Assembly: GCA_035318925.1 (NCBI GenBank)
Contig: DATHDS010000005.1
Location: 1-57,067 of the forward strand
Length of the DNA stretch: 57,067 bases
Direction: 5' to 3'
From: VAXT01 sp035318925
GTDB taxonomy: Bacteria; Actinomycetota; Thermoleophilia; Gaiellales; Gaiellaceae
A program made the translations under genes and the position numbers. A model generated the notes under the pieces. That model saw only the letters and a list, made by a program, of their open reading frames with translations. It searched no databases and was not told the DNA's origin. Shown one piece after another: positions 40,488 to 49,836 of the stretch; positions within the stretch are counted from its first letter, which is position 1, and every line of letters begins with the position of its first letter.

Positions 40488-41936
40488 ATGACCCTTGAAC
40501 CCACGTCCAGCCGGCGGATCCTCGCGAGCGCGAGCTATCGCGTCGTCGCCGATGTCGGCTCGAAGCTCGCCTCGCTCGCCCTCTACGTCCTCATCGGGCG
40601 CAAGCTCGGAGCGGCCGAGTTCGGCGTCTTCACCCTGGGGTTCTCGATCGTGACGCTCGCCACCGCGCTCGGAGGCTTTGGCCAGGACCTGATCCTGACG
40701 CGCGAGGTCGCACGCCGGCACGACGAGGTTCATCGCTTCTTCGCAAACACGCTCGCCCTCAAGCTCGTTCTCGGGCTGCCCGTCCTCGGACTGACGCTCG
40801 TGGTCGGCCTGCTCGCCGGGTTCGGCCGGGAGCTGTTGCTCGTCGTCGCGCTGCTCGGGATCGGCGTGGTCGCGGAGCTCCTCGCCAACACGTGCTTCGC
40901 CGTCTTTCAGGCGCACGAGCGGTTTGCGTACATCCCGATCGCGTTGATCTCGCAGCGGTTGTTCACCGCCGTCGTTGGGATCGTGGCGCTCGAGCGCGGA
41001 GCCGGAGTCGTCGCCATCTCCGGCGTCTACCTCGTCGGAGCGATGCTCGGCCTGGGGTTGGCGATCCTGCTCCTGCTGCGCCGCATCGTCCGGCCGCGGC
41101 TGGAGGTGACGTGGCGCACCTGGTGGCCGTTGATGAAGACCGCGACCCCGGTCGGACTGGCAGTCGTCTTCGGCCTCGTGCTCGCCCGGATCGATACGGC
41201 CATGCTCGCCGCGTTCAAGTCGAAGACCGTGGTCGGCAACTACGGCGCCGCCTACCGGTTGTTCGAAGCGCCGCTGCTGCTCAGCTTCGGCGTCACGGCG
41301 GCCGTGTATCCCGTGCTGTCGAGGTTGACCAATACGACAGTGCCGTCGGTCGGCTTCGTCTTCGGACGTGCGGTCAAGCTCGCTCTCGCACTGACGCTGC
41401 CGATCGCGGTCGGCGCGGCGATCCTGTCCGGCTCGGTGATGGAGCTCCTGTACGGCGACTCCTTCGAGACGGCTGGCGGAGCGCTCAGGCTGCTCGCGCC
41501 TGCGCTTGCCCTCTTCCCAATCGGCTACCTCGCGGCCTACCTGCTCGTGTCCCAGAGCCGCCAGCGCGTGCTCTCGGTCGTGTACGGCTTCGTGGCCGCG
41601 GAGAACATCCTTGCGAATCTCGTTCTGATCCCGCTGTGGTCGCTCAAAGGAGCAGCGCTCGGGACGTCGGTCTCTCAGCTGCTCATGACCGCAACGCTCG
41701 TCTACTACGCGCGCCGAGAGACAGGCCCCATCGACTGGCCGCGCATCCTCGCCGGGACCGTGGTCGCGAGCATCCTCGCCGGCGCCGCGATGGCGGTCCT
41801 GCGAGGTGACCTCGAGGTGGCAATCGGCGCAGGCGCGGCGGTCTACGTGGGCACGCTCCTCGTGTTCGAGCAGCTGGTCTTTCCCGAGGACGCCGGCGCA
41901 CTCTGGGCGTTCATGCGCCGGGCGGCGCGTACCTAG
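40488..41936 (+). CDS. Polysaccharide/lipid flippase of the MOP superfamily (Wzx-like)
   Basis: 482 residues with about 12-14 membrane helices and no signal peptide. The opening ILASASYRVVADVGSKLASLALYVLIGRKLGAAEFGVFTLGFSIVTLA is typical of the Polysacc_synt family. The centre carries ARIDTAMLAAFKSKTVVGNYGAAYRLFEA, another hallmark. It should move lipid-linked sugars across the membrane for surface polysaccharide assembly. No glycosyltransferase or polymerase genes lie nearby, so its substrate is unknown. The start is the ATG at 40488. Confidence 0.88.
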   Translation: MTLEPTSSRRILASASYRVVADVGSKLASLALYVLIGRKLGAAEFGVFTLGFSIVTLATALGGFGQDLILTREVARRHDEVHRFFANTLALKLVLGLPVLGLTLVVGLLAGFGRELLLVVALLGIGVVAELLANTCFAVFQAHERFAYIPIALISQRLFTAVVGIVALERGAGVVAISGVYLVGAMLGLGLAILLLLRRIVRPRLEVTWRTWWPLMKTATPVGLAVVFGLVLARIDTAMLAAFKSKTVVGNYGAAYRLFEAPLLLSFGVTAAVYPVLSRLTNTTVPSVGFVFGRAVKLALALTLPIAVGAAILSGSVMELLYGDSFETAGGALRLLAPALALFPIGYLAAYLLVSQSRQRVLSVVYGFVAAENILANLVLIPLWSLKGAALGTSVSQLLMTATLVYYARRETGPIDWPRILAGTVVASILAGAAMAVLRGDLEVAIGAGAAVYVGTLLVFEQLVFPEDAGALWAFMRRAART

Positions 41937-41997
41937 CTAGTCAACTGTCAGCGCGGGCGCGCAAGCGGTTTCTGGTTGAATCGCTTCAGGCCTTTTC

Positions 41998-43587
41998 TTG
42001 ACCGCGCTCTACCGCAAATATCGTCCGCAGGGGTTCGACGACGTGGTCGGCCAGGAGCCGGTCGTCCGCACGCTCAAGAATGCGGTCGCGGCCGGCAACG
42101 TGCGACAGGCCTATCTCTTCGCGGGGCCGCGCGGGACCGGCAAGACCTCGCTTGCGCGCATCCTCGCCAAGGCGCTCAACTGCGTGCAGGGGCCGACACC
42201 CGATCCCGACGGGACCTGCCACGCCTGCCTGGCGATCGCAGCCGGCACGTCCCTCGACGTCGTCGAGATGGACGCAGCGTCGCAGCGCGGCATCGACGAC
42301 ATCCGCGAGATCCGTGAGCGCGTCATCCTCCAGCCCGTCGAGGGGCGCTACAAGGTCTACATCCTCGACGAGGCGCACCAGCTCACGGACGCCGCCTTCA
42401 ACGCGCTGCTGAAGCTGATCGAGGAGCCGCCGCCGCACCTCGTCTTCGTCTTCTGCACGACTGAGCTCCAGAAGATGATGGGGACTGTTCGCTCGCGCTG
42501 CCAGACGTTCGTGCTCTCGCGTCCGCGCCTGCCCGAGATCGTGCGCTACCTGAAGCTCGTCGCCGACGGCGAGGGGATCGAGGCCCCGGAGGCGTCGCTC
42601 GCGCTCGTCGCGCGCTCGGCCCGTGGCAGCTTCCGCGACGCGGTCTCGACGCTCGACCAGCTTTCCTCCGCCACGGAGGGGAAGGTGACCGTGCAGGCCG
42701 TGCTCCAGTTGCTCGGGGCCGTCGAGGAAGAGGCCCTGTTCCGGCTTTGCGACTTCATCGTCGACCGCGACACCGCCGGCGCGCTCACGTTCGTCGAAGA
42801 GCTCGCCGACCAGGGCCAGGATCTCGGCCGGCTCGTGACCGAGCTGCTCGATCACCTGAGGCACGTGATGCTCGTCCAGCACATGGGCGAGGTGCCCGAC
42901 TCGCTGCCGCTGACGGAGGAGACGCGGGAGCGGCTGCGCGCTCAGGCGAACCAGCTCGGCGAGCCGACGGTGCTGCGCCTGTGCGACCTGCTCGCCGTGG
43001 CGGTCGACGACATGCGCCAGGGCGGCGACCCGCGACTGCCGCTCGAGCTCGCGCTCGTGAAGGTCACGCGTCCGGCGGCCGACCTCGAGCGCGAGTCCAT
43101 CGCGTACCGGTTGGAGCAGCTGGAGCACCGCGCGCCGAGTCCACCGTCGCCACCAAGCAACAGTCTGTTGCAAAGTCCGGTGGTGGAGGCCGAAGCGGCT
43201 CCGCCAGCGGGTGAATTGCCCTCGCTCGAGCTCGAGCAGCTCCAGGAGGCGTGGCAGCGGACGATCCTCCCCGCGGTCGAGCAGCGGTCGATCCCGACTG
43301 CCTCGATGCTCCGCGAAGCTCACCCCGCGCAGCTCGCCGACGACAGGCTCACCGTCGAGTTTCCGCCGGCCGCGTCCTTCCATCGCCAGCTCGCCGAGGA
43401 GCCGAAGAACGCGACGCTCCTCGCCGAGGCGCTCTACGAGGTCACGGGCCGGAAGCTCGCGCTCGACTTCGCCGTCGGCGAGAACGGAGGCGAGGAGCCG
43501 GTCGAGGAGGAGCGGCCCGCGGGCGAGGAAGAGATCGTGCAGTTGATGAAGGACACGTTCGACGCCCACGAGGTCGAGGGGGAATAG
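41998..43587 (+). CDS. dnaX: DNA polymerase III gamma/tau subunit
   Basis: 529 residues from a TTG start; the protein begins TALYRKYRPQGFDDVVGQE, the invariant N-terminus of DnaX. Walker A GPRGTGKT (43-50), Walker B YILDEAH (Asp124, Glu125), and SRCQTF sensor region are present. The zinc knuckle has only three cysteines (62, 74, 77); one usual Cys position reads Asp. It loads the sliding clamp and holds the replisome together. The C-terminal part (from about 380) is acidic and less conserved, and contains a 22-base palindromic repeat also found near the SRP RNA. ybaB follows 5 bases after its stop. Confidence 0.96.
   Translation: MTALYRKYRPQGFDDVVGQEPVVRTLKNAVAAGNVRQAYLFAGPRGTGKTSLARILAKALNCVQGPTPDPDGTCHACLAIAAGTSLDVVEMDAASQRGIDDIREIRERVILQPVEGRYKVYILDEAHQLTDAAFNALLKLIEEPPPHLVFVFCTTELQKMMGTVRSRCQTFVLSRPRLPEIVRYLKLVADGEGIEAPEASLALVARSARGSFRDAVSTLDQLSSATEGKVTVQAVLQLLGAVEEEALFRLCDFIVDRDTAGALTFVEELADQGQDLGRLVTELLDHLRHVMLVQHMGEVPDSLPLTEETRERLRAQANQLGEPTVLRLCDLLAVAVDDMRQGGDPRLPLELALVKVTRPAADLERESIAYRLEQLEHRAPSPPSPPSNSLLQSPVVEAEAAPPAGELPSLELEQLQEAWQRTILPAVEQRSIPTASMLREAHPAQLADDRLTVEFPPAASFHRQLAEEPKNATLLAEALYEVTGRKLALDFAVGENGGEEPVEEERPAGEEEIVQLMKDTFDAHEVEGE
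43156..43177. repeat. Dispersed 22-base palindromic repeat, copy 2 (inside dnaX)
   Basis: Identical to 34765-34786. It codes for SNSLLQS in the linker before the tau C-terminal region, where an insertion would be tolerated. Confidence 0.75.
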
Positions 43588-43592
43588 CCGCA

Positions 43593-43919
43593 ATGAACAT
43601 GGACATGAACAAGATGCTCCAGCAGGTGCAGGAGCTTCAGGCGCAGATGGAGAAGGCGCAGGAAGAGCTCGCGAGCGAGACAGTCGAAGCCTCCGCCGGT
43701 GGCGGCATGGTCACCGTCAAGGCGACCGGCGATCTTCAGATCACCGAGATCAAGATCTCGCCCGAGGCAATCGACCCCGATGACCCCGAGCTGCTGGCGG
43801 ACATGGTGCTCGCCGCCGTCAACGAGGCGCTTCGCTCCGCACAGTCACTCGCTCAATCCAAGCTGGGCGGGATGGCCGGGCTCGGAGACCTCGGCGGTCT
43901 CGGCCTGCCGGGGATGTAG
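43593..43919 (+). CDS. ybaB: YbaB/EbfC-family nucleoid-associated protein
   Basis: 108 residues from the ATG giving MNMDMNKMLQQ, with GAGGGGG upstream. The N-terminal helix (MLQQVQELQAQMEKAQEELA) and VEASAGGGMVTVKATGDLQITEIKISPEAIDPDD are the family core. The C-terminus is Gly/Leu-rich. It binds DNA as a dimer. Position directly after dnaX and before recR (here separated by a two-component pair) is the classical arrangement. Confidence 0.95.
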   Translation: MNMDMNKMLQQVQELQAQMEKAQEELASETVEASAGGGMVTVKATGDLQITEIKISPEAIDPDDPELLADMVLAAVNEALRSAQSLAQSKLGGMAGLGDLGGLGLPGM

Positions 43920-43925
43920 CGCCCG

Positions 43926-44534
43926 TTACTCCGCGCCGATCAAGCGCTCCCACTCGCCGCGCATCGCGTCACGCTCGCCACGGCGGACACGCAAGAGAAC
44001 GTCCCGCACGGTGTTGGTCATCGCCAGCGGGTCGAACGGCTTCGTGATGTAGCCCACGCCGCCCGTCGCGTGGCCGCGCCGCTGGTCCCCGCTCTCGGAG
44101 CGGGCGGACAGGAACAAGATCGGGATCTCGCGCGTCTCATCGTTCTCCGCCAGCTCATCCGCCACGCGCCAGCCATCCAGATCGGGCAGCATGACATCGA
44201 GCAAGATGAGATCAGGCCGTTCGGCACGGGCCAGGGCAATCGCCGAGGCGCCATCGGAAGCCTCGAGCGTGTCGAAGCCTGCGCTGCGCAGGTTGAGCCG
44301 GCAGATGAGGCGAATCGAGGATTCGTCGTCGACGATGAGGACGCTCCCCTCAGTCGTGCCGCGGGCGCCCGGGTCCCTCGACGAGTGGAATCGCTCGCCG
44401 AGCGCCCGTCGCCAGGGCTCGCTCCACCCGCGGCGGTGTGGCCCCGGAGTCTCGCGGCGGCGCGCATCAAGGCGCGGCGGTTGTCGTCGCGGCTTTGTAG
44501 GTACTACGATTTGGGTGGGCCTCGCGCGGCTCAA
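43926..44534 (-). CDS. Receiver-domain response regulator with basic N-terminal tail (start uncertain)
   Basis: About 202 residues if the TTG at 44534 is used. No ATG or GTG occurs in frame between there and the receiver, and further upstream lies the divergent kinase. The receiver (about 65-190) has VLIVDDES, phospho-acceptor Asp in LILLDVMLPDLDGW, FLSARS and Lys in GYITKPFDP. The N-terminal 60 residues are Arg/Pro-rich and may not be translated if an unusual start is used closer in. There is no output domain. It is divergent from, and presumably the partner of, the kinase at 44574. It is convergent with ybaB. Confidence 0.85.
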   Translation of the reverse strand: MSRARPTQIVVPTKPRRQPPRLDARRRETPGPHRRGWSEPWRRALGERFHSSRDPGARGTTEGSVLIVDDESSIRLICRLNLRSAGFDTLEASDGASAIALARAERPDLILLDVMLPDLDGWRVADELAENDETREIPILFLSARSESGDQRRGHATGGVGYITKPFDPLAMTNTVRDVLLRVRRGERDAMRGEWERLIGAE

Positions 44535-44573
44535 GCCGCCTGAGACTACAGTGTCGATTCCGCCTGCGGAAGC

Positions 44574-46313
44574 GTGAACGCGGAAACCGTCAATAACGTT
44601 CTGAGCTACGTCACTGCGGCTGGGTTTGCGTCGCTCGGCCTCGTCACGTTTCGAAACTGGCTGGCGCGTCGAGACCCGCCGAGCTTCTGGGCGGCGCTCT
44701 GCTTCGGCACCCTCGGCGCGGTCGCCCTCGCGGGGCAGGTTCTCCCCGACAAGGCGACGACGGACTTCGAATTCGTCGCCCAGCGCGTGCTCGTCGTCTT
44801 CCTGGTCCTCTTCCCGTACCTCCTCTTCAGGTTCACTGCGGCGTTCGACCCTTCGTCGCGGCGGCTCGGTTGGCCCGCCCTCGCAGTGACTGCGGGCCTC
44901 GTCGCCTGGACGATCGCGCTCCCCGACTTTCCGCAGACTGGAGAGCATCGATCCGTCGCGTTCAGCATCTTCCTGTACGCGCTCGTCCTGGAATTCGCGT
45001 CCCTCTCGACGATCGCTGCGTACAGGCTCTGGCGAGCGGGACGCGACCAGCCGAGCGTGGCGCGCAACAGGATGCGGATGCTCAGCCTCGCCGCAGTCGC
45101 GCTCACGGCGACGATCGCCTTCGCCGTTGCTGTCCCGGCGGACGACCAGGGGCTCCAGATCGCTGTCTCGGGGCTGGCCATCGCCAGCGCGCTCGCGTTC
45201 CTGCTCGGATTCTCACCCCCGGGGATCGTGCGCCTCGCCTGGCGCCGCCCCGAGCAGGAACGGTTCCGCGACGCGATCGGGGGGCTGATGGTTGCGACGA
45301 CGCCGGAGGAGGTGGCCGCGAACGTGCTCCCGCCGATGACGAGGCTCGTCGGAGCACGGGCGGTGCTCCTGCTCGACGAAGAGGACAACGTGATCGCGCA
45401 TCACGGCGAACCCCGCCCCGTTCCACGTTCGGGCCCAAACGTGCTGCGGCTCGATATCCCCGGCGGCAGGCTCATCGTCTGGGGCGGTCCGTACGCACCA
45501 TTCTTCGGCAGCGACGAGATCGACCTCCTGCGCTCACTCGGCGCGCTCACGGGGCTGGCTCTCGACCGGACCCGCCTCTATGTACGGGAGCGCGAGCAGC
45601 GAATCGCGCTCGAGCGGGCCGACGAGATGAAGACGAACTTCATCGCCCTCGCCGCACACGAGCTCCGAACGCCGGTGACGAGCGTACACGGGGTCGTCCG
45701 GACGCTCGACCGGCTCGGCGACCAGCTGTCCGCAGCGGACAAGGAAGAGCTGGAGGACGCGCTTCGGTCGCAGACCGAGCGCATGCGTGGCCTCGTCGAC
45801 CAGCTGCTCGACCTCTCCCGGCTCGAGGCGGACACCGTGCCGATCCAGCCGGTTCCCATCCCGGTCCGGGCGGAGATCGAGGACCTCGTCGCGGCGTCTG
45901 CGAGCGGCCGGGAGGACGAGGTCGAGATCGAGATCCCGGACGAGCTCGAGGCGATCGTCGACAAGACGGTCTTCGAGCGGGTGGTCTCGAATCTCCTGAC
46001 GAATGCGCTGCGGCACGGGGCGTCGCCGGTCGTCGTGACCGCAGCTCAGAGCGACAACCACTTCCGCCTGGCGGTCGAGGACTGCGGCGACGGAGTGCCG
46101 CCCCAGTTCATCAAGGATCTCTTCGAGCGGTTCAGCCGCAGCGACGAGGCCCGGGCGCGCGGGCTCGGCTCCGGGCTCGGGCTCGCGATCGCACGCTCCT
46201 ACGCGCGGGCCCACGGAGGCGATCTCGTGCACGAGCACGTCAAGCCTCACGGCGCGCGTTTCGAGTTGATCGTGCCGATCGGCCGTGGCCGTAACGACGG
46301 TCGCGACGACTAG
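44574..46313 (+). CDS. Membrane sensor histidine kinase
   Basis: 579 residues from a GTG. Residues 8-212 contain seven membrane helices, then a GAF-like domain (about 228-335). HisKA with His362 in ALAAHELRTPVTS and a complete HATPase domain (N-box NLLTNALRHG, DCGDGVP, FERFSR, GLGSGLGLAIARSYARAHGG) are intact. It phosphorylates itself and then a response regulator, most likely the divergent receiver protein 39 bases away. It sits within the dnaX-ybaB-recR block and precedes recR by 9 bases, so recR is probably transcribed with it. Confidence 0.94.
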   Translation: MNAETVNNVLSYVTAAGFASLGLVTFRNWLARRDPPSFWAALCFGTLGAVALAGQVLPDKATTDFEFVAQRVLVVFLVLFPYLLFRFTAAFDPSSRRLGWPALAVTAGLVAWTIALPDFPQTGEHRSVAFSIFLYALVLEFASLSTIAAYRLWRAGRDQPSVARNRMRMLSLAAVALTATIAFAVAVPADDQGLQIAVSGLAIASALAFLLGFSPPGIVRLAWRRPEQERFRDAIGGLMVATTPEEVAANVLPPMTRLVGARAVLLLDEEDNVIAHHGEPRPVPRSGPNVLRLDIPGGRLIVWGGPYAPFFGSDEIDLLRSLGALTGLALDRTRLYVREREQRIALERADEMKTNFIALAAHELRTPVTSVHGVVRTLDRLGDQLSAADKEELEDALRSQTERMRGLVDQLLDLSRLEADTVPIQPVPIPVRAEIEDLVAASASGREDEVEIEIPDELEAIVDKTVFERVVSNLLTNALRHGASPVVVTAAQSDNHFRLAVEDCGDGVPPQFIKDLFERFSRSDEARARGLGSGLGLAIARSYARAHGGDLVHEHVKPHGARFELIVPIGRGRNDGRDD

Positions 46314-46322
46314 TCTGACTCC

Positions 46323-46913
46323 ATGTTCTCCCCCGCGGTCGAGAATCTCGTCGCTCAGCTGACGCGCCTGCCCGGAGTGGGAACGCGGACGGCCCATCGC
46401 CTCGCCTTCCATCTCCTGCGCGTGCCGAAGGACGAGGCCGGGGCCCTTGCCGCCGCGATCGCAGACGTGAAGGAGCGTGTCCGGTTCTGCGCGGAGTGCG
46501 GGAACCTGACCGAGGAGGAGCGCTGCGACATCTGCCGCGACGAGCGGCGGGACCGCGCGCTCGTCTGCGTCGTCGAGCAGCCGGCCGACCTGATCTCGGT
46601 CGAGCGCACGCACGAGTACCGAGGGCTCTACCACGTGCTCGGCGGAGCGCTGTCGCCGATCGACGGGGTCGAGCCCGGGCATCTGCGCATCGACGAGCTG
46701 CTGGGCCGGGTCGAGCGGAACGGCATCCAGGAAGTCGTCCTGGCGACGAATCCGAACATGACCGGGGAGGCCACCGCTGCCTACCTCGCCGACCGGCTGC
46801 GCGGCCGGGTTCGCGTTACTCGGCTCGCGAGCGGCCTTCCGGTCGGAGGAGATCTCGAGTACGCCGACGAAGTCACCCTCGGCCGGGCTCTGACCGGCCG
46901 CAGGGAGATGTAA
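46323..46913 (+). CDS. recR: Recombination protein RecR
   Basis: 196 residues, normal length. Helix-hairpin-helix LTRLPGVGTRTAHRLAFHLL, zinc finger CAECGNLTEEERCDIC, TOPRIM domain with VVEQPADLISVE and HVLGGALSPIDGVEPGHLRIDEL. It loads RecA at gaps with RecF/RecO. It lies between the kinase gene and lysC on the same strand. Confidence 0.96.
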   Translation: MFSPAVENLVAQLTRLPGVGTRTAHRLAFHLLRVPKDEAGALAAAIADVKERVRFCAECGNLTEEERCDICRDERRDRALVCVVEQPADLISVERTHEYRGLYHVLGGALSPIDGVEPGHLRIDELLGRVERNGIQEVVLATNPNMTGEATAAYLADRLRGRVRVTRLASGLPVGGDLEYADEVTLGRALTGRREM

Positions 46914-46939
46914 CGGCGTCGCCGTAGAATTCCCCGCTA

Positions 46940-48190
46940 ATGACCACCACCGAGTACGAATCTCTGCCGGCGCTCGCGGCCGAGGAAACCGCGACCCGCG
47001 CGGGCACGATCGTCATGAAGTTCGGCGGGACGTCGGTCGCCGACGTCGAACGCGTCAAGGCTGTCGCGCATCGCGTCGTGGCAGCGCGCGAGGCAGGAAA
47101 CCGGGTCGTGGCGGTGCTCTCGGCGATGGGCGACTCGACCGACGACCTCGTCCGGCTCGCGCACGAGATCTCGGCCAGGCCGAAGGCACGCGAGCTCGAC
47201 ATGCTGATCTCCGTCGGCGAACGCATCTCCTGCTCGCTCTGCGCGATGGCGATCCACGACCTCGGGCACGAGGCGATCTCGCTCACCGGCTCGCAGGCGG
47301 GGATCGTCACCGACACCGCCCACGGCAAAGCGAAGATCGTCGACATCCGCGCGCGCCGCATCCACGAGGCGCTCGACGCGGAGAGGATCGTGCTCGTGGC
47401 CGGCTTCCAGGGGGTCTCGACCGACTACGACATCACGACGCTCGGCCGCGGCGGGTCGGACACGACGGCCGTCGCGCTCGCCGCCGCTCTGGGCGCCGAC
47501 GCGTGTGAGATCTACACCGACGTCGAGGGCGTTCACACAGCCGACCCGCGCGTCGTGCCCGGCGCGCGCAAGCTGCACGCCGTCAGCTACGAGGAGATGC
47601 TGGAGATGGCAGCATCCGGCGCGCGCGTCCTCCAGCTGCGCTCGGTCGAGTTCGCTCGCAACCATGAGGTCAAGCTGCACGTGCGGTCGAGCTTCTCGCA
47701 GGCCGACGGCACCTGGATTCGCAAGGAGGACGAACGGATGCTCGAGAAGGCCCTCATCTCAGGCGTGACGCACACCGTCGAAGAGACCGTCTACCGAGTC
47801 GAGGGCGCCGCGGCCGCCCAGCTCTTCGAGGCGCTCGCCGCTCAAGGTGTCAACGTGGACCTCGTTGTCCAGACCGGCCCGGAGATCGTCTTCTCCGCCC
47901 CCGAGCGCGCCGAGACCGAAGCCGCCCTCGAGGGGCTGGGTGTCGGTTGGTCCGCGCGGGACGATCTCGGTCAGGTGAGCATCATCGGGGCGGGGATGAG
48001 GAGCCACCCGGGCGTGGCCGCCAAGGCGTTCGCGACCCTCGACGGCCTCGGCATCAAGCCGGAGATCGTCGTCACCTCGCCGATCAAGATCGCCTGCTTC
48101 ATCCCGCGCGAGCAGGTCGAGGAGGCGGTCCGGGCGCTGCATGCTGCGTTCGAGCTCGACAGCCCCGAGGCCCTGAGAGCGCATGCCTGA
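46940..48190 (+). CDS. lysC: Aspartate kinase
   Basis: 416 residues. The kinase domain has MKFGGTSVADVERV (26-39), SVGERIS and TTLGRGGSDTTAVALAAAL; two ACT domains follow from about 265, the site of feedback by lysine or threonine in the family. It makes aspartyl phosphate for lysine, threonine, methionine and diaminopimelate. The 25-residue N-terminal extension before MKFGG is longer than usual; an ATG at codon 26 is a possible start. It overlaps asd by 8 bases. Confidence 0.95.
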   Translation: MTTTEYESLPALAAEETATRAGTIVMKFGGTSVADVERVKAVAHRVVAAREAGNRVVAVLSAMGDSTDDLVRLAHEISARPKARELDMLISVGERISCSLCAMAIHDLGHEAISLTGSQAGIVTDTAHGKAKIVDIRARRIHEALDAERIVLVAGFQGVSTDYDITTLGRGGSDTTAVALAAALGADACEIYTDVEGVHTADPRVVPGARKLHAVSYEEMLEMAASGARVLQLRSVEFARNHEVKLHVRSSFSQADGTWIRKEDERMLEKALISGVTHTVEETVYRVEGAAAAQLFEALAAQGVNVDLVVQTGPEIVFSAPERAETEAALEGLGVGWSARDDLGQVSIIGAGMRSHPGVAAKAFATLDGLGIKPEIVVTSPIKIACFIPREQVEEAVRALHAAFELDSPEALRAHA

Positions 48191-49127
48191 TCCCCGGATC
48201 GGCGTCGTCGGCGCGACCGGTGCAGTCGGACAGGTCACCCTGGCGCTCCTCGCCGAGCGGGGGTTCGACCAGGTTCGCGCGTTCGCTTCGACCCGCTCCG
48301 CCGGTTCAACCGTCTCCTACGGTGACGGCGAGCTCGCGATAGAGGAAGCCACGGTCGAGACGCTTGGAGCCGGAGAGCTCGACCTCTGCTTCTTCTCCGT
48401 CGGGACCGGGCCGAGCAGCGAGCTGGTGCCGGCAGCGGTCCGGGGCGGCGCGGTCTGCGTGGACAAGTCGTCAGCGTTCCGGCTCACCGAGGGCGTGCCG
48501 CTCGTCGTCCCCGAGGTGAACGGCGAGCGGGCCGCCGCACACGAAGGGATCGTCGCGAACCCGAACTGCTCGACCGTCCAGCTCGTCTGCGCGCTCGCGC
48601 CACTGCACGAGGCGGCCGGGCTGCGCAGCGTTCGCGTGGCGACCTACCAGTCAGTCTCGGGGGCGGGCATCGACCGGATGGAGGAGCTCCGCTCGCAGGC
48701 ACCGGTTGACGGCGATGTCGTGATGGACTGGGAGCTCGAGGGGGACGAGTCCGACGAGGAGTCGAAACTGCGCGCCGAGACACGGAAGATCCTCGAGTTG
48801 CCCGAGTTGCGCCTGAGCGCTACGTGCGCCCGCGTGCCCGTCCTCGTCGGCCATTCGCAAGCAGTGTGGGTGGAGACCGATGACCCGCTCTCGCCGGAGC
48901 AGGCTCGAGCCGTGCTGGAATCGTCGCCGGCCGTGCGGGTGACGGAGCGGCCAACGGCCCGTGAGGCTGCAGGCGGCGACGAGGTGCTCGTCGGGCGCAT
49001 CCGGAAAGACACCGCCGGCGACGGCCTCGCGCTGTGGATCGTGTGCGACAACCTGCGCAAGGGCGCGGCGCTGAACGCGATCCAGATCGCCGAGCTGCTG
49101 CTGGCCAAACAGGCCCTCGCGGTTTAG
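48183..49127 (+). CDS. asd: Aspartate-semialdehyde dehydrogenase
   Basis: 314 residues, somewhat shorter than the usual 335-345. NADP-binding GATGAVG (10-16), nucleophile Cys129 in NPNCSTVQL, KLRAETRKIL, and catalytic His224 in VPVLVGHSQAV. It reduces aspartyl phosphate made by LysC. The overlapping start (8 bases within lysC) implies coupled translation of the two enzymes. Intact despite its shorter length. Confidence 0.95.
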   Translation: MPDPRIGVVGATGAVGQVTLALLAERGFDQVRAFASTRSAGSTVSYGDGELAIEEATVETLGAGELDLCFFSVGTGPSSELVPAAVRGGAVCVDKSSAFRLTEGVPLVVPEVNGERAAAHEGIVANPNCSTVQLVCALAPLHEAAGLRSVRVATYQSVSGAGIDRMEELRSQAPVDGDVVMDWELEGDESDEESKLRAETRKILELPELRLSATCARVPVLVGHSQAVWVETDDPLSPEQARAVLESSPAVRVTERPTAREAAGGDEVLVGRIRKDTAGDGLALWIVCDNLRKGAALNAIQIAELLLAKQALAV

Positions 49128-49212
49128 GTACCCAAGACCTCCTCCCCACGTCGAGCCTAACGAGAAATTCCGCACACGTGGGTGGCGGAAACGTGCCGAT
49201 TGTGTGCGAGGA

Positions 49213-49836
49213 CTAGGGGCCGGGAGGCACCGGCGCGGGAGCCGGTGAAAACGCTTCCTTGACGAGCCTGAGCACCTTCTCTCGACTGCCTTCGGCGACC
49301 GGCTGCAGCCCGCCGAGGTCGAGGCGCGCGAGCTCCACTCGTCCCTGCGTCCGCACCGTCTGGAACCCGAAGTCCGAGAGGAAGTCCCGCGGGAAGACCG
49401 TCCGATGCACGACGAAGCGCTCGTAGGCGGACTCTCCTTCGGGATACCTGTACGCAAACGTCTCGAGCGCCTTCGCTCGCTTATCACGCGCATCGCCGAT
49501 CGCCGCCAGGAACAGCGACTGCAGGACCCAGGGGCTCGCCCGCTCGACGAGGTACGCGCACGTGACGAGCACGGCATCGTCCGACGGCGGGCCCGCCGGC
49601 AACTCCCACGCGCGGGGGAAGAACCCCGCCGGGCCGTACTGCATCGACCCGATCACGCTCCCGTCGTCGTCGCGGTAGACCGCGCCCCAGGCGCCCCAGT
49701 CGTCCTCGGTCTTCTCGATCCAGCGGCGCTTGTCGACCCCCCGCCCGCCCTTCGACTGCCACCAGACGCAGCCGTGGCAAACGGTCGGCGCCTCCTCGAG
49801 CGTCAATCCGGTCAGGCCGGCAACCCGCGTGCTCAC
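49213..49836 (-). CDS. GNAT-like N-acetyltransferase
   Basis: 207 residues from a GTG overlapping the stop of the metallophosphoesterase gene. The N-terminal VCHGCVWWQ motif, followed by WGAVYRDDDGSVIGSMQYGP and DDAVLVTCAYLVE, matches a set of actinobacterial GNAT-fold proteins. The acetyl-CoA P-loop is not sharply recognisable, so activity is uncertain. It is the last gene of the minus-strand group that begins with sdhA. Confidence 0.65.
   Translation of the reverse strand: MSTRVAGLTGLTLEEAPTVCHGCVWWQSKGGRGVDKRRWIEKTEDDWGAWGAVYRDDDGSVIGSMQYGPAGFFPRAWELPAGPPSDDAVLVTCAYLVERASPWVLQSLFLAAIGDARDKRAKALETFAYRYPEGESAYERFVVHRTVFPRDFLSDFGFQTVRTQGRVELARLDLGGLQPVAEGSREKVLRLVKEAFSPAPAPVPPGP

Noticed and set aside
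39098..40498. 466-codon plus-strand frame opposite the deacetylase-like gene
   Set aside because: Antisense reading. The minus frame carries the NodB-like Asp/His motifs.
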